A DNA stretch of 42,760 nt from IDS-8 sp040902105 (GCA_040902105.1 JBBDXW010000018.1:1-42760), one strand, 5' to 3'. Shown: positions 29,142 through 36,101, numbered from the stretch's first letter. Notes: generated by a model from the letters alone, not told the origin. Program-made: numbers and translations.

Positions 29142-29798
29142 TCAGTGCTCGTGACTAGCGTGATCATGCTCCGCCTCCTCGGATTCTTGGGAGTCTGCCG
29201 ATTCGCTATTGTCATGCGGCGCGTGGTTGTCATCGCCGGCACCGTGCTCGTGAGCGTTTTCGGCCGCCTCGCTTGCGTGATGTCCCATGCCTTCGGCGCG
29301 AGTCAGCAAACGGTCGTACGCTGCCGCATCGAGCTCCGGCAGCGCCACCATCAGCGCGACCACGGGCCACAATGCAGCGTCTTCATGGGTTTTCCCCCAC
29401 GACGGCATTCCGGTCATTCTGATGCCGTGTTTCGTGATCCAGAAAAGCTCCGCCGCCGTCATCTCGTTCGCCGATTCGGCCAGATCCGGAGCTGGCGGAT
29501 TCAGACCCTGGCCTACCGCAGCGGGTTTCTTACCCGGCGCGCCGTGGCACTGGACGCACATTTCCTCGAAATCGTTCACGCCTGCGAGCATGAGCAACTC
29601 GTCGCTGAGATCGGGAACTTCGATCTGACTGGCCCGCCGCGCAACCGAGGAATGCATCGTCGTCTTCATGACCCAGCTCGAAACCGCGCCATGCGGTGTC
29701 GACGCACTAACGTCATAAATGCCCGCGTACACAAAAGCCATTGCGCCGGCGACTGACAGCAAGGCTGCAAGCAATAGTGTCATCACGATCGTTTTCAT
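29142..29798 (-). CDS. Exported c-type cytochrome with His-rich tail
   Basis: 218 residues. N-terminal signal or anchor (MKTIVMTLLLAALLSVAGAM). A single haem site CVQCH (Cys81, Cys84, His85) with a likely distal Met131 in RMTGMPSWG, giving a class I cytochrome domain of about residues 68-165. After that the tail (about 170-218) is packed with His, Asp and Glu, ending EAEHDHASHEH, a plausible copper-binding arm. It sits between the ATPase and the Cys/His-rich leader in the leftward copper operon. It may carry electrons from or to CopA; this is inference. Confidence 0.88.
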   Translation of the reverse strand: MKTIVMTLLLAALLSVAGAMAFVYAGIYDVSASTPHGAVSSWVMKTTMHSSVARRASQIEVPDLSDELLMLAGVNDFEEMCVQCHGAPGKKPAAVGQGLNPPAPDLAESANEMTAAELFWITKHGIRMTGMPSWGKTHEDAALWPVVALMVALPELDAAAYDRLLTRAEGMGHHASEAAENAHEHGAGDDNHAPHDNSESADSQESEEAEHDHASHEH

Positions 29799-29828
29799 AT
29801 GCCGTCGCTCCGGTTTTATTTATCGCCG

Positions 29829-29844
29829 GCGCGACGCGTCGCGC
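29829..29844. repeat. Perfect 16-bp GC palindrome
   Basis: GCGCGACG followed by its complement, between the leader protein and the cytochrome gene. With no T-run on either side it is not a clear terminator. It may fold in the leftward transcript 30 nt before the cytochrome start. Confidence 0.4.
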
Positions 29845-29897
29845 GGCGTTTGCGGACCTCCGGGGAAGAACGCAAGATTAAAAACTTTGACAGACAG

Positions 29898-29915
29898 CCG
29901 GCACGCGTGTGCCGG
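29898..29915 (-). promoter_or_regulatory. Hairpin just after the copper leader protein
   Basis: CCGGCAC - 4 nt - GTGCCGG, a perfect 7-bp stem 20 nt beyond the leader stop on the minus strand. A T-rich stretch follows 14 nt later, too distant for a textbook terminator. It occupies the same position relative to the leader as the hairpins at 7961 and 17203. Confidence 0.45.
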
Positions 29916-29935
29916 GACTGCGAACGGGCGTGGAT

Positions 29936-30325
29936 CTAATCGAGGAGGCGGTCGAACCGGCGCACAGGGGTGTCGTGCGCCAGCCATAAGCGCGGCGGCG
30001 GCGGACCGGTCCAGGCGACAGATCGCGAGGGGTGGGAAGTTGCGATCGCCTCTGGCTCGATCGCGTCGAAATCGTCGAACTGGTACTTGCCGTTGCAAGG
30101 CAATGTCGCGTCTTGCCGCGAAGAATCGGCCGAGATGCGACTGCAGTCGGTAACGCACTCCGCATGCTGACAGGCCTCCGTTGCGGCCGGCGATTGCGTT
30201 TGACTCTGATGATGGGCGTGCGATCCCGCATCGCTGCCTGCTTGCGCCGGACAGGGACACGGCAAACCGCCGAGGGCAAACGCCGCGATCAGCAAGTGAA
30301 AGAAGAGTTTCTGCGGGATCAACAT
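29936..30325 (-). CDS. Small Cys/His-rich exported protein, putative leader of the copper operon
   Basis: 129 residues from ATG 30325; the longer upstream frame crosses the CsoR box and promoter and is not used. Signal peptide (KLFFHLLIAAFALGGLPCPC) ends in CPCPAQAG. The mature part has SHAHHQSQ and ACQHAECVTDCSR plus a later Cys, a likely metal site. The C-terminal third contains AWTGPPPPRLWL and ends VRRFDRLLD. It is the first gene left of the CsoR box. It resembles CopL-type small proteins ahead of copAB in size, position and composition, but I cannot show homology. Confidence 0.72.
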   Translation of the reverse strand: MLIPQKLFFHLLIAAFALGGLPCPCPAQAGSDAGSHAHHQSQTQSPAATEACQHAECVTDCSRISADSSRQDATLPCNGKYQFDDFDAIEPEAIATSHPSRSVAWTGPPPPRLWLAHDTPVRRFDRLLD

Positions 30326-30337
30326 CCATGTTACGCT

Positions 30338-30354
30338 ATACCCCCATGGGGTAT
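30338..30354. promoter_or_regulatory. CsoR-type copper operator
   Basis: ATACCCC-CAT-GGGGTAT: 7-bp perfect arms around 3 nt, matching the G-tract inverted repeats bound by CsoR/RcnR repressors. It lies in the 52-bp gap between the divergent leader gene and csoR, so one site can shut both directions. I found no second copy in the window. Confidence 0.82.
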
Positions 30355-30377
30355 ATGTCAAGCAAGCAGGAGAAAGA

Positions 30378-30656
30378 ATGACCGGTACAGAAAACCCGCG
30401 CCACGCCATCGCGCGACGGCTCAACCGCATCGAGGGCCAGGTCAGGGGACTCGGTCGCATGCTGGATGAGGACCGCTATTGCATCGATATCCTGCAGCAG
30501 ATTCAGGCTGTGAAAGCCGCACTTAAAAAGGCAGAGACCGAGCTTCTTCGAGTGCACGCCCGGGAGTGTGTCGACGATGCCCTGAAATCCGGAACGATCG
30601 GCGAAAAGCGGAACAAGATTATCGAACTCGTCGATCTGTTCGAGCGAGTGCGTTGA
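30378..30656 (+). CDS. csoR: CsoR-type copper-sensing repressor
   Basis: 92 residues, all-helical DUF156 protein. IARRLNRIEGQVRGLGRML is the DNA-binding helix block. The Cu(I) ligand set of CsoR is present: Cys35 (DRYCIDIL), His60 and Cys64 (RVHARECV). Nickel-type RcnR would have an extra N-terminal His ligand set, not obvious here. It should leave the operator at 30338-30354 upon binding Cu(I), opening the leftward copper operon and its own gene with the downstream CDF protein. Confidence 0.93.
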   Translation: MTGTENPRHAIARRLNRIEGQVRGLGRMLDEDRYCIDILQQIQAVKAALKKAETELLRVHARECVDDALKSGTIGEKRNKIIELVDLFERVR

Positions 30657-30765
30657 CACCGATCATCGAGAACGGCAACGGACCGGTATGGCAATTATCA
30701 TCCTTGGCGAGAAACATGGCTGATTCGTGCGTGTTGTGTCCCAACGATGTCCTGGGGCCGCGGCT

Positions 30766-31392
30766 GTGAGCGACAGCTGTTGCCAGCCCACAATCGACAC
30801 GGGAGCCTTGCAAAAGTGTCAGCGCCGGGTGCTGGCGATCGTGCTGGTCATCAATGCCGCGACCTTTCTCATGATGGTCACCGCAGCGATGCTGAGCGAC
30901 TCGACGTCACTCCTGTCCGGTGCGCTTGACAACTTCGGGGACGCAGTGACCTATGCGCTGAGTTTCGCCGTCGTCGGCGCTGCCGGTTCGGTCAAGGCGC
31001 GCGTGGCACTGTTCAAGGGAGTAATGATCTTCGGGGCCGCAATTGCCGTCGCGCTTCAGATCGCTTTGCGAACACTGAACCCGGAAACGCCCGTCGTCGA
31101 GACGATGGGATTGGCTGCGCTGCTGAACCTGGGTGCCAATCTCTTCTGCCTTCGTCTGCTGACGCCTTATCGCGATGGCGACATCAACATGGCTTCCGCC
31201 TGGGAGTGTTCGCGTAACGATGTTATGGAAGGCTCGGCCGTCGTCGTTGCCACAATCGCTGTCTGGCTGTTCGACTCGGGTTGGCCGGATCTCGCAATAG
31301 CGACCGCGCTGTTGATCCTGTTCCTGCGGTCGGCAATCCGGGTTCTCGGCGCTGCCTGGCGAGAGCTGCATGCAGAGGTACGCGAAGGTTAG
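30766..31392 (+). CDS. CDF-like cation transporter, membrane domain only
   Basis: 208 residues from GTG 30766 (start reading SDSCCQPT); an upstream GTG at 30727 adds a tail without similarity. The N-terminal Cys pair is a possible metal entry site. Membrane helices start at RRVLAIVLVINAATFLMM; SLLSGALDNFGDAVTYALSF contains the Asp-x3-Asp of the CDF ion site, and YRDGDINMASAWECSRND is the second conserved block. The soluble C-terminal domain of canonical CDF proteins is missing, as usual in this subgroup. It may export a divalent ion. It follows csoR and probably shares its promoter. Confidence 0.85.
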   Translation: MSDSCCQPTIDTGALQKCQRRVLAIVLVINAATFLMMVTAAMLSDSTSLLSGALDNFGDAVTYALSFAVVGAAGSVKARVALFKGVMIFGAAIAVALQIALRTLNPETPVVETMGLAALLNLGANLFCLRLLTPYRDGDINMASAWECSRNDVMEGSAVVVATIAVWLFDSGWPDLAIATALLILFLRSAIRVLGAAWRELHAEVREG

Positions 31393-31502
31393 CTCGCTTT
31401 GATTTCGTCCTGGCGCCGGTTCTTGCCCGGAGTCCCGGAGTGCACTAGGCTTAAGGGGCACTTACCGGGCTAAACAGGACTGTCTTTTTGGGAGGTATTG
31501 TG

Positions 31503-32135
31503 ATGGCAACCGGAAAACCATGGTCGCTCCGCGGACGAGGATACGAGTTCTGCAATTGCGATTTCGGCTGCGGCTGTAATTTCGCGGGGTTCCCCAATTC
31601 GAAAGACGGAAGTTGCCGTGCACTCGTAGGGATGGACATCGCGGAGGGCTCGTGTGGCGAGGTCGAGTTGTCGGGTGTCAAATGCGCAGCGGTTATCGAC
31701 TGGCCCAAAGCGATACACGAGGGCAACGGCAAAGCCGTGTTTGTTGTCGACCCGTCCACGGCTGACGCACAGATCGAGGCCCTGTCACAGATCTGCACCG
31801 GACAACTTGGCGGACTGCCCTGGGAACTTCTCGGGCCGACGTTTGCCGTCGTGGGGTTGGAAAAGGCCAGAATCACCATCGAGGGCGAGGGCTTGAAGAG
31901 CGTATTCCGCGCGGCCGGTATTGCCGAAGGACGCGGCGATACCTTCAAGAATCCGGTTACCGGCGACGAGCACCTGGCCAATGTCGACCTGCCGGACGGG
32001 TTTATCTGGACGCGCGGCCGCTGCGGTAAAGGGTCTTTCCGGGCGAAGGCAGGGGAATTGTCGCTGCAATTCGAGAACACCAACTGGATTCTCTACGATT
32101 TCGACTGGACCAACGCACCGGCGAAAGCTGCCTGA
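31503..32135 (+). CDS. DUF1326 domain protein
   Basis: 210 residues, ATG 31503 with GGGAGG upstream. The family start is WSLRGRGYEFCNCDFGCGCN, containing a CNCxxxCGC cluster that probably binds metal. The rest is a beta-rich domain ending LQFENTNWILYDFDWTNA. The function of DUF1326 is unknown. It is found next to DUF2182 membrane proteins, as here, where the two genes converge and their stop codons abut in TGATCA. No signal peptide. A link to metal handling comes from the Cys cluster and location only. Confidence 0.88.
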   Translation: MATGKPWSLRGRGYEFCNCDFGCGCNFAGFPNSKDGSCRALVGMDIAEGSCGEVELSGVKCAAVIDWPKAIHEGNGKAVFVVDPSTADAQIEALSQICTGQLGGLPWELLGPTFAVVGLEKARITIEGEGLKSVFRAAGIAEGRGDTFKNPVTGDEHLANVDLPDGFIWTRGRCGKGSFRAKAGELSLQFENTNWILYDFDWTNAPAKAA

Positions 32136-32936
32136 TCAAACCACCAGCATCCAGACGGCGGTGCCAATCAACAGCACGCCGCTCACGCGTGTGGCGTGTT
32201 CGCCCGGCGGTAATAATTTCTCGATAAATATCCATGCGCTGAGCGCGGCTATGACGGCGAGGTTCATTACCCCGCCTGCGAACAGGAGCAACATCAGGGC
32301 CCAGCAGCATCCCAGGCAGTAAGCGCCGTGTTCAAGGCCCATGCGGTATGCGCCGATCCATCCCGGCCGCCAACGCCGCATCAGGAACGACAGCGGCGAC
32401 CGGCACGACCGCAGGCACACGCGCTTCAAGGGCGTCATCTGATACACACCGGCAGTGAACAACAACGCGGCACTCGCGATCGCAGAGACCGGCTCCATCA
32501 TCGGTGACAATATCTCCTGTGCCGCCAGGACCCGTTGGAGCAGCGTTGCACCCACGCTGAAAGCGGCCCATACGGACAGGTATCCGCCCGCAAGCGCGTA
32601 GACTCCTAAGGTAGACAACCTCTCTTCCTGTGTACGCGCTGCACGCAAATACAACAGCAGCGTCGGCGCCGCGGAAGGCAGCATCATGGCGACCATCATT
32701 ACGGCCCACATGGCCCACAGCAGCAGGAGGTGTGTCGCATCCCAGGCAGGACTCATCATCCACGCCGCGAGGCCATGCATGGACCCGTGCATGTCCCTCG
32801 CCATCGCAGCAATCCAGAACCAGCTCAGCAACGTAATCAGCAAAAGGACGAGCGTAAGGAACAGCCGCTCGCGCCTGAGCATATATTCCAGAAGCGTGAA
32901 TTGTCGGACAAAAGGCTGCGTCATGCCGGCCGTCAT
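32136..32936 (-). CDS. DUF2182 integral membrane protein
   Basis: 266 residues with about six to seven transmembrane helices. Hallmarks are WAMWAVMMVAMMLPSAAPTL, with many Met, YALAGGYLSVWAAFSVGATL, AGVYQMTPLKRVCLRSCRSP, and GAYCLGCCWALMLLLFAGGV. The Met-, Cys- and His-rich membrane segments have led to its description as a predicted metal-binding membrane protein. The substrate is unknown. It converges on DUF1326 with no intergenic base; the pair likely acts together. Start ATG at 32936; a second ATG, 12 bp inside, is possible. Confidence 0.88.
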   Translation of the reverse strand: MTAGMTQPFVRQFTLLEYMLRRERLFLTLVLLLITLLSWFWIAAMARDMHGSMHGLAAWMMSPAWDATHLLLLWAMWAVMMVAMMLPSAAPTLLLYLRAARTQEERLSTLGVYALAGGYLSVWAAFSVGATLLQRVLAAQEILSPMMEPVSAIASAALLFTAGVYQMTPLKRVCLRSCRSPLSFLMRRWRPGWIGAYRMGLEHGAYCLGCCWALMLLLFAGGVMNLAVIAALSAWIFIEKLLPPGEHATRVSGVLLIGTAVWMLVV

Positions 32937-32945
32937 TTAATAGAG

Positions 32946-34298
32946 TTACAGCATATGGGCGATGTCTGACGCTCCGGTCGGGTAGGCAAACATCGTCGTC
33001 TTCAGATCTTCGGCCGTAAGGCCGTGGCGAATCGCGAGCGCGAACAGATTGATCACCTCATCTGCGTGCGGACCCACAAGATGCGCGCCGAGGATCCGGT
33101 TCGTGTCTTCTTCCACCAATACCTTGAAGCCGTAAGTCGGTTGCGCTTCCTGCCGTGCGGTGTACCAGTCCGAGGCCTTCCTGCTTTTCATGCGGAACTT
33201 CTTGCCCTGTTCCTTCGCGGCCTGTTCGCCCATTCCAACGGCGGCAATCGGTGGAATACTGAATACCACACTCGGCACGCCGCGATAGTCCGGCTTCACG
33301 TGGTTGCCTTCGAGCAGGTTTGCCGCAACGACTTTCGCATCGTGGCTGGCTACGGGTGTCAGCGGCGGCCCAGCCTGTGCTGCGTCACCGGCGGCATAGA
33401 CGGCAGCGTTCGATGTGCTCTGGAGGTAGTCGTTCAGGCACAGCCTGCCCTTGCTGGTTGTGATGCCGGCCGCCTCGAGATCGAGTTCCTCGAGGGCGGG
33501 CGCTCTTCCGCCCGCATGCACGACGAGGTCCGCTTCAACGGTCCCGGATTTTTGTTTCGTTGAAAACCGGACGGCGTAACCAGTTGCCCGCTTCTCGATG
33601 CCTTCGACGTTCGTTTGCGTCCGCACGTCAATCCCGTGCGCTGTGAACGCCTCCATGAGCCAGCCGACCAGCTCCGGATCGAATTGCTCCAGCATGCGAT
33701 CGCCGCGCTGGAATACTGTCACCCCGGCGCCGGCGACGGCGGCGATATTCGAAAACTCGGCCGCGATGTAGCCGCCGCCGACGATGGCGATGCGGCGCGG
33801 AAGTTTCTCCATGGTCAGGAACTCTTCGTTCGTAATCAGGTGTTCCTCGCCGGCAATACCGAGCTGAATCGGCTCCGCACCTGCGGCAATCAGGATATGG
33901 CGCGCCTCCACCCGCTGGCTGTTGACTTCCAGTGTCGTCGGTCCGATGAACCTTGCCTTGCCTCGCCAGGTTTCGATGTCCTTGTCCGCAAAGCCTTGCT
34001 CGCGTTGCTCCGGCACCGGATCTGTAAACGTTCGCTCGAAAGCCATCAGTCCCGGCCACTCGATGCGCGCATCCCCGTGAATACCCTTGTCGCTCATGCG
34101 CCTTACATGATCGGCGGCGCGCGCGCCTCCAACGAGCACCTTCTTCGGATCGCAACCGCGGAGCGCGCAGGTTCCGCCATACGGGCGGAAATCGATCACC
34201 GCCACCCGCCAGCCCTCAGCCTGTATGGTGTTGGCCACGACCGTCGCGGCGGTGCCGGTGCCGATGATGAGCAGGTCGTACGAGGACGTAGCGTTCAT
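32946..34298 (-). CDS. Flavin-dependent disulfide reductase family protein (MerA/Lpd-like)
   Basis: 450 residues. FAD site LLIIGTGTAATVVAN; redox disulfide GGTCALRGCDPKKVL (Cys44, Cys49, spaced by four as in glutathione reductase and MerA); NAD(P) site AIVGGGYIAAEFSNIAA; second FAD motif VYAAGDAAQAGPPLTPVA. The C-terminal dimerisation domain is complete, but the catalytic His of the HPT motif is replaced: FAYPTGASDI. No N-terminal HMA domain and no terminal Cys pair, so it is not mercuric reductase. It might reduce a low-molecular-weight thiol or a metal; substrate unknown. Confidence 0.9.
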   Translation of the reverse strand: MNATSSYDLLIIGTGTAATVVANTIQAEGWRVAVIDFRPYGGTCALRGCDPKKVLVGGARAADHVRRMSDKGIHGDARIEWPGLMAFERTFTDPVPEQREQGFADKDIETWRGKARFIGPTTLEVNSQRVEARHILIAAGAEPIQLGIAGEEHLITNEEFLTMEKLPRRIAIVGGGYIAAEFSNIAAVAGAGVTVFQRGDRMLEQFDPELVGWLMEAFTAHGIDVRTQTNVEGIEKRATGYAVRFSTKQKSGTVEADLVVHAGGRAPALEELDLEAAGITTSKGRLCLNDYLQSTSNAAVYAAGDAAQAGPPLTPVASHDAKVVAANLLEGNHVKPDYRGVPSVVFSIPPIAAVGMGEQAAKEQGKKFRMKSRKASDWYTARQEAQPTYGFKVLVEEDTNRILGAHLVGPHADEVINLFALAIRHGLTAEDLKTTMFAYPTGASDIAHML

Positions 34299-34327
34299 TT
34301 CTTCGCGTGATAAATCATAAAGATCCT

Positions 34328-34377
34328 GGTGCTATAGAAAGCCCTGTTTACAGGTGCTATTATCAGCCCATTTAACA
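34328..34377. repeat. Two adjacent 25-bp imperfect direct repeats, likely Phd operator
   Basis: Unit 1 is 34328-34352 and unit 2 is 34353-34377. Both start GGTGCTAT, share GCCC after 5 nt and end in TTTACA or TTAACA; I count 18 of 25 matches. They lie 20 bp before the antitoxin ATG. An overlapping inverted pair CCCTGTT/AACAGGG brackets them. Phd/YefM antitoxins autoregulate by binding repeated sites. Confidence 0.55.
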
Positions 34378-34396
34378 GGGGCAGAGGACAGCGATC

Positions 34397-34666
34397 ATGG
34401 GCACGAAATTCTCCGAGGACATCGTCCCCCTCACCGATCTCAAGGTCAATCCGGGCCGGGTGGTCAAGCATGCGACGGAGGCGCGCCGGCCGGTGTTGCT
34501 GACGAGCCGCGGGCGCGGAGTCGCCGTCGTGCAATCGCTGGCCGACTACGAGACGGCCGAAGAGGAGCGGGCTTTCATGCGCGCGGTGGTTACGGGCCTC
34601 GCGGACCTCGAAGCCGGCAGGGAGCTCTCCCCGGCCCAGGCGAAGGCACGACTCGGACTCAAGTAG
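34397..34666 (+). CDS. Phd/YefM family antitoxin
   Basis: 89 residues, AGAGG 9 nt before the ATG. The Phd fold shows as EDIVPLTDLKVNPGRVVKHA, RPVLLTSRGRGVAVVQSLAD and the tail YETAEEERAFMRAVV, which should wrap the toxin. It is followed 5 bp later by a ParE/RelE-type toxin, completing a type II module. It neutralises the toxin and represses the shared promoter. Two direct repeats directly upstream are likely operator. Confidence 0.9.
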   Translation: MGTKFSEDIVPLTDLKVNPGRVVKHATEARRPVLLTSRGRGVAVVQSLADYETAEEERAFMRAVVTGLADLEAGRELSPAQAKARLGLK

Positions 34667-34671
34667 CCGGG

Positions 34672-34971
34672 ATGCCGAAGGCCGTCATTCGGTTCGCGGA
34701 ATCCGCGGTCGTGGATCTGGAGAAGTTGAAAGCTTGGTATGCAGAGCAGGGTGTACCCGAGGTCGGCGATCGAATCGTAGGCGAAATTGTCGAGAGCATC
34801 GAAGCGCTGGCGAATCACCCCGACATGGGCCGGTTCGTCCCTGAATTCGATCAACCCTTCTTGCGAGAGCTCATTCGCCCGCCGTTCCGCATCGTCTACC
34901 GGCGCGATCCGAGGCATGTCCGGATTGTGCGCGTATGGCAGCGAGCGGCTACTCGTATTGCCGAAGGATGA
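34672..34971 (+). CDS. ParE/RelE superfamily toxin
   Basis: 99 residues from ATG 34672 with GGG just before. The family pattern is AVIRFAESAVVDLEKLKAWY, VGDRIVGEIVESIEALANHP, MGRFVPEFDQPFLRELIRPP, FRIVYRRDPRHVRIVRVWQR. The ELIRPPFRIVYR and VRIVRVWQ blocks mark ParE; it could poison gyrase or cleave mRNA, which cannot be settled from sequence. Intact gene paired with the Phd antitoxin. A strong hairpin follows 2 bp after the stop. Confidence 0.9.
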   Translation: MPKAVIRFAESAVVDLEKLKAWYAEQGVPEVGDRIVGEIVESIEALANHPDMGRFVPEFDQPFLRELIRPPFRIVYRRDPRHVRIVRVWQRAATRIAEG

Positions 34972-34973
34972 AC

Positions 34974-35001
34974 GCTCAGGGTGAGGAAACTCACCCTGAG
35001 C
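34974..35001 (+). terminator. Strong 12-bp hairpin with GAAA loop after the toxin
   Basis: GCTCAGGGTGAG - GAAA - CTCACCCTGAGC: perfect arms, GNRA-type tetraloop, 2 bp after the toxin stop. No U-tract follows. It could stabilise the 3' end, stop transcription with Rho, or be a dispersed repeat element. Confidence 0.5.
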
Positions 35002-35053
35002 CGGACTCCACCGCCCTCCGGGAAACCGAATATCATCGGAGTTCTACACTTTC

Positions 35054-35083
35054 TTGACACTGTACGGCAATCCGCCGTACAAT
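35054..35083 (+). promoter_or_regulatory. Promoter with embedded operator of the TacA/TacT module
   Basis: Perfect -35 TTGACA (35054-35059), 18-bp spacer and -10 TACAAT (35078-35083). An 8-bp perfect inverted repeat TGTACGGC - AATCC - GCCGTACA (35061-35081) fills the spacer and overlaps the -10. The ribbon-helix-helix antitoxin just downstream is the expected repressor. Confidence 0.8.
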
Positions 35084-35108
35084 TAGCGCCCAACACGGAG
35101 GCAATGAA

Positions 35109-35381
35109 ATGACGACTGCGATGAACAAGCGGATCGAGGTGCGGTGCACTACCGATTTGCGCGATACGATCGATAAGGCAGTCAGCCTGAGTGGCCGACG
35201 CTTTAGCGAATTCGTATTGGCCGCCGTCGAAGATGCGGCCGTGCGCACGATCAGGAACTACGAAAACATGAAACTCAATGCTCGGGACAGTGTGCAGCTG
35301 GCTACGGCGCTGCTGAATCCTCCTGCGCCCAATGCGAAGCTGCGCGCGGCTGCTAAACGGCATAAAACAGCCAACTCATAG
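35109..35381 (+). CDS. DUF1778 (TacA-type) ribbon-helix-helix antitoxin
   Basis: 90 residues. ATG 35109 has GGAGG 7 nt upstream; the ATG at 35104 meets a stop after two codons. KRIEVRCTTDLRDTIDKAVS is the ribbon-helix-helix part, FSEFVLAAVEDAA the dimer helix, and the C-terminal half (ENMKLNARDSVQLATALLNP) the toxin-binding region. The gene overlaps the GNAT toxin by one base (TAGTG). It binds the operator in its promoter and blocks TacT. Confidence 0.93.
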   Translation: MTTAMNKRIEVRCTTDLRDTIDKAVSLSGRRFSEFVLAAVEDAAVRTIRNYENMKLNARDSVQLATALLNPPAPNAKLRAAAKRHKTANS

Positions 35382-35887
35382 TGCCGGTTTCTGTTGTCCT
35401 GCTGGACACGCGGGTCCACAATCGCAAGGGCTTCAATTGCGGCGTCGAGCGACTTGACCGGTATCTACGCGAACGCGCCGCGTCCGATGCAAAGAAAAGC
35501 GTCTCAGTCTGCTACGTCCTGATAGCAGACGATAACCCGACCGCCGTCATTGGTTATTACACGCTATCAAGCGCAAGCATCCAGCTTGCGCGACTGCCAC
35601 CTGGATTGCAGCCGAAATTACCGCGCTACCCGGATGTTCCAGCCACGCTGATCGGCAGACTTGCTATCAGCGCGGCGCACAGAGGTAACCGGTTTGGGGA
35701 GCAGCTACTTCTTGACGCGCTCAGTCGTGCCCATGCAGCACGATACGCTATCGGGTCGGCCGTCGTCATCGTCGACGCAAAAGGCGAAGCGGCGGCCGGC
35801 TTCTACGCGCAGTATGGCTTCGAGCGACTCACGTCCGATCCATCGCGGCTGTACATTCCGATGGGCACTGTCGCAAAGTTGTTCTGA
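35381..35887 (+). CDS. TacT-like GNAT acetyltransferase toxin
   Basis: 168 residues from GTG 35381, overlapping the antitoxin's stop. Begins with the TacT pattern FNCGVERLDRYLRERAASDA, then VCYVLIADDNPTAVIGYYTL, IGRLAISAAHRGNRFGEQLL (acetyl-CoA loop) and AGFYAQYGFERL with the catalytic Tyr. TacT-type toxins acetylate the amino group of aminoacyl-tRNAs and stop translation. Full length and intact; the module appears functional. It is immediately followed by the duplicated 70-78-bp repeat. Confidence 0.93.
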   Translation: MPVSVVLLDTRVHNRKGFNCGVERLDRYLRERAASDAKKSVSVCYVLIADDNPTAVIGYYTLSSASIQLARLPPGLQPKLPRYPDVPATLIGRLAISAAHRGNRFGEQLLLDALSRAHAARYAIGSAVVIVDAKGEAAAGFYAQYGFERLTSDPSRLYIPMGTVAKLF

Positions 35888-35897
35888 CCTGCGTGTG

Positions 35898-35966
35898 CTT
35901 CCCGAGAGAAGGGTGACACTTTATTCCGGCGGTATAATCCGTAACCCATGTCCCCGGAACGGACCC
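35898..35966. repeat. Direct repeat unit 1 of a near-duplicated element
   Basis: Starts CTTCCCGAGAGAAGGGTGAC and ends ATGTCCCCGGAACGGACCC. Shares both ends and a central GGTATAATC with unit 2 (35973-36050); the middle differs by an insertion of 9 bp. No coding capacity. I do not recognise it as a known insertion-sequence end. Confidence 0.7.
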
Positions 35967-35972
35967 ATTGCC

Positions 35973-36050
35973 CTTCCCGAGAGAGGGGTGACAACTATCT
36001 TGACACCCACCGCCGGTATAATCTGTTACCTATGTCCCCGGAACGGACCC
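35973..36050. repeat. Direct repeat unit 2 of a near-duplicated element
   Basis: 78-bp partner of unit 1, separated from it by 6 bp. Contains TTGACA and TATAAT only 11 bp apart, too close for a promoter. The left end CCCGAGAGAGGGGTGAC and right end TGTCCCCGGAACGGACCC match unit 1 almost fully. Confidence 0.7.
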
Positions 36051-36101
36051 CATCGCAAAGATCGATAGCAACGGAACACGTCGATGCTTGCTTGTGGCTG
36101 G

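Noticed and set aside
31421..31475. MerR-like promoter with GGAGT repeats before DUF1326
   Set aside because: Spacer is about 17 bp rather than 19-20 and the dyad is not clear; no merR gene nearby.
32946..34298. Mercuric reductase (MerA)
   Set aside because: Shares the fold and GGTC-x4-C disulfide but has no N-terminal HMA domain and no C-terminal Cys pair for Hg(II).
36013..36031. TTGACA and TATAAT boxes in repeat unit 2
   Set aside because: Spacing of about 11 bp is incompatible with a sigma-70 promoter.
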